51,443 bases of DNA from an uncultured Ruminococcus sp. (GTDB lineage Bacteria; Bacillota; Clostridia; Oscillospirales; Ruminococcaceae), in NCBI RefSeq assembly GCF_937915125.1, contig NZ_CALDMP010000080.1, positions 1 through 51,443 on the forward strand. The letters are read 5' to 3'. The notes under the pieces are model-generated. The model did not search any database. It was not told where the DNA came from and was given only the letters and a program-made list of their open reading frames with translations. Positions 50,411 through 51,443 of this stretch are shown piece after piece. The translations under genes and the position numbers were made by a program. The stretch's first letter is position 1. The number at the start of each line of letters is the position of its first letter.

Positions 50411-51334
50411 TTATTCTCCCACTGCCGCAGTGACGCTTTCACCGTTGATCTCATTGCCATCGGATGTGTTTTCACGGATGACAACAGCCTGTCGATACAT
50501 CGTCCCATATCGGTCTTCAAACATGGTCATGTCATAGGAGACCAGACCCTCCAGAGGGTCGCAGACAATAACCGTATTGGTGTTCAGGTCATAGCCGCAG
50601 AGCAGGACGCAGTGCTCGTTGATGAGAAATACTGCATCGTCTCCGTTGGGTGTGGTCCAGTAGTACCGTTCCTCCACCTTGTCTGTCATACCAATGGTTG
50701 CCCAGGTGACAACGGGAGTTCCGTTTGCCACCTCCCAGAGGAGCGTTTTCAGAGAACAGCCGGTGAGATTTTGTACCGTTTCCGTGCCGTTCTGGGCGGC
50801 AATGTACTTTTCAGCCGTTTTTTCGATAACCGGAGCATAACAGCCCCAGGCAGTGGGATCGTGGGGAGAGCCGACAAATGCTTCACCGAAAGTGGTCAGA
50901 TAGGGATCGGAACGAATCAGATATTCGTCTGCCATGGTCAGCTTGTCCACAGAGTAGCCGGCATAATTCAGCGCCATGGTGAGAGAGGTGATCTCACATC
51001 CGGTAGGAAGCTCGGGATTCTGCATGATCGGTGTCACATTCAGCTGGAAGATGTCTGCGGGCAGCTCTGCCGGCTCTTCCGGGAGTGTTTCCTCTGTTAC
51101 CAGGGGAATTGTGCCCTGATATAATACCCCGGGGACAGCGGTGGCAGATGAAGTTGTTGTTATCGTTGTTGTGACAGCGCCGTTTTCTGAAACAGATACT
51201 TCTTCGGCACTTTTTTTCTGAAAGTGAGAGACACACCGGGAGATGGAAAAACAGATCCCTGCGATCAGCAGAATGAGAACCAGTAGTCCCATGCGCCGCC
51301 GTCTGCCCAGTTGTTTTTTTGTTACCTTTGCCAT
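50411..51334 (-). CDS. Membrane-anchored C39-like cysteine peptidase family protein
   Basis: A 307-residue protein. The cytoplasmic basic N-terminus (KKQLGRRRRMG) and one transmembrane helix (about 16-33) place the rest outside. A Thr/Ser linker (about 50-70) leads to a Peptidase_C39_2-type domain with Cys113 in LPTGCEITSL, His241 in NEHCVLLCG and Asp259 in VCDPLEG. It is probably a peptidase or peptide-binding relative acting at the cell surface. The start ATG 51334 has AGAGGA 7 bases upstream; a further in-frame codon 8 residues earlier is less likely. Confidence 0.85.
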   Translation of the reverse strand: MAKVTKKQLGRRRRMGLLVLILLIAGICFSISRCVSHFQKKSAEEVSVSENGAVTTTITTTSSATAVPGVLYQGTIPLVTEETLPEEPAELPADIFQLNVTPIMQNPELPTGCEITSLTMALNYAGYSVDKLTMADEYLIRSDPYLTTFGEAFVGSPHDPTAWGCYAPVIEKTAEKYIAAQNGTETVQNLTGCSLKTLLWEVANGTPVVTWATIGMTDKVEERYYWTTPNGDDAVFLINEHCVLLCGYDLNTNTVIVCDPLEGLVSYDMTMFEDRYGTMYRQAVVIRENTSDGNEINGESVTAAVGE

Positions 51335-51392
51335 AATGTCATCCTCTGCTTTTCTCAATTAGGAAAAACGATAAATTATTGTTAGCGTAAGA

Positions 51393-51443
51393 ACCCCTCC
51401 ACCATTGCTGCGCAATGGTCCCCCTCCCCTTTCAGGGGAGGCA
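51393..51443. repeat. Family 2 repeat, cut by the window end
   Basis: ACCCCTCCACCATTGCTGCG, CAATGGTCC and CCTCCCCTTTCAGGGGAGG, in the same order as the copy at 48733. It lies upstream of the C39-like gene. Confidence 0.85.

Overview
The window looks like the chromosome of a cellulosome-producing Ruminococcus (Oscillospiraceae) of the R. champanellensis / R. flavefaciens type. The evidence is secreted enzymes with Thr-rich linkers and C-terminal type I dockerins (2570-3436, 20524-23082), an all-dockerin scaffold-like protein (49047-50078), Firmicutes-type sigma-A promoters (TTGACA-17-TATAAT), AGGAGG ribosome sites, CIRCE heat-shock operators, homodimeric glycyl-tRNA synthetase and a Firmicutes F-ATPase. 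Species assignment is inference.

Layout. 1-320: end of an rRNA operon (5S) with a CAU tRNA. 497-3436: HAD phosphatase, then an AT-rich secreted cysteine peptidase followed by a dockerin protein. 3553-5653: htpG under a CIRCE operator. 5677-6792: two small minus-strand genes between repeats. 6961-12696: malQ-glgP (maltodextrin/glycogen breakdown), a membrane protein and a secreted beta-helix protein. 12768-13000: a decayed type I toxin locus cut by a palindromic repeat. 13191-14627: purB. 15266-20238: GH74 xyloglucanase lipoprotein, GH25 lysozyme, manA and a ROK glucokinase. 20524-23082: GH5 cellulase with dockerin. 23510-30261: ATP synthase operon atpB-E-E-F-H-A-G-D-C with two c-subunit genes and a repeat between atpG and atpD. 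30384-30880: long inverted repeat. 30992-32946: carbohydrate-binding lipoprotein, DUF2752 and TM2 proteins. 33037-33381: an apparently intact type I toxin-antitoxin locus with a 28-residue toxin and a convergent antisense RNA. 33492-35958: glyQS, DUF1284 protein and bioY. 36175-41912: heat-shock operon hrcA-grpE-lipoprotein-dnaK-dnaJ under CIRCE. 41951-46013: small lipoprotein, HD-domain protein, GH13 enzyme and rsmI. 46141-51334 (minus strand): Asn/Gln-rich microprotein, feoB, all-dockerin protein and a membrane-anchored C39-like peptidase.

How it fits together. GH5, GH74, the beta-helix protein and the carbohydrate-binding lipoprotein act on plant cell-wall polymers outside the cell. ManA, glucokinase, MalQ, GlgP and the GH13 enzyme process the sugars and stored glucan inside. 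HtpG and the hrcA operon form one HrcA regulon. Intergenic DNA is rich in dispersed palindromic repeats: a family built on GGGCGAACAATGTTCGCCC, a family built on CCTCCCCTGAAAGGGGAGG, and several long foldback elements. The most noteworthy items are the intact and decayed copies of the type I toxin locus, the duplicated atpE, and the protein built only from dockerin-like calcium loops.
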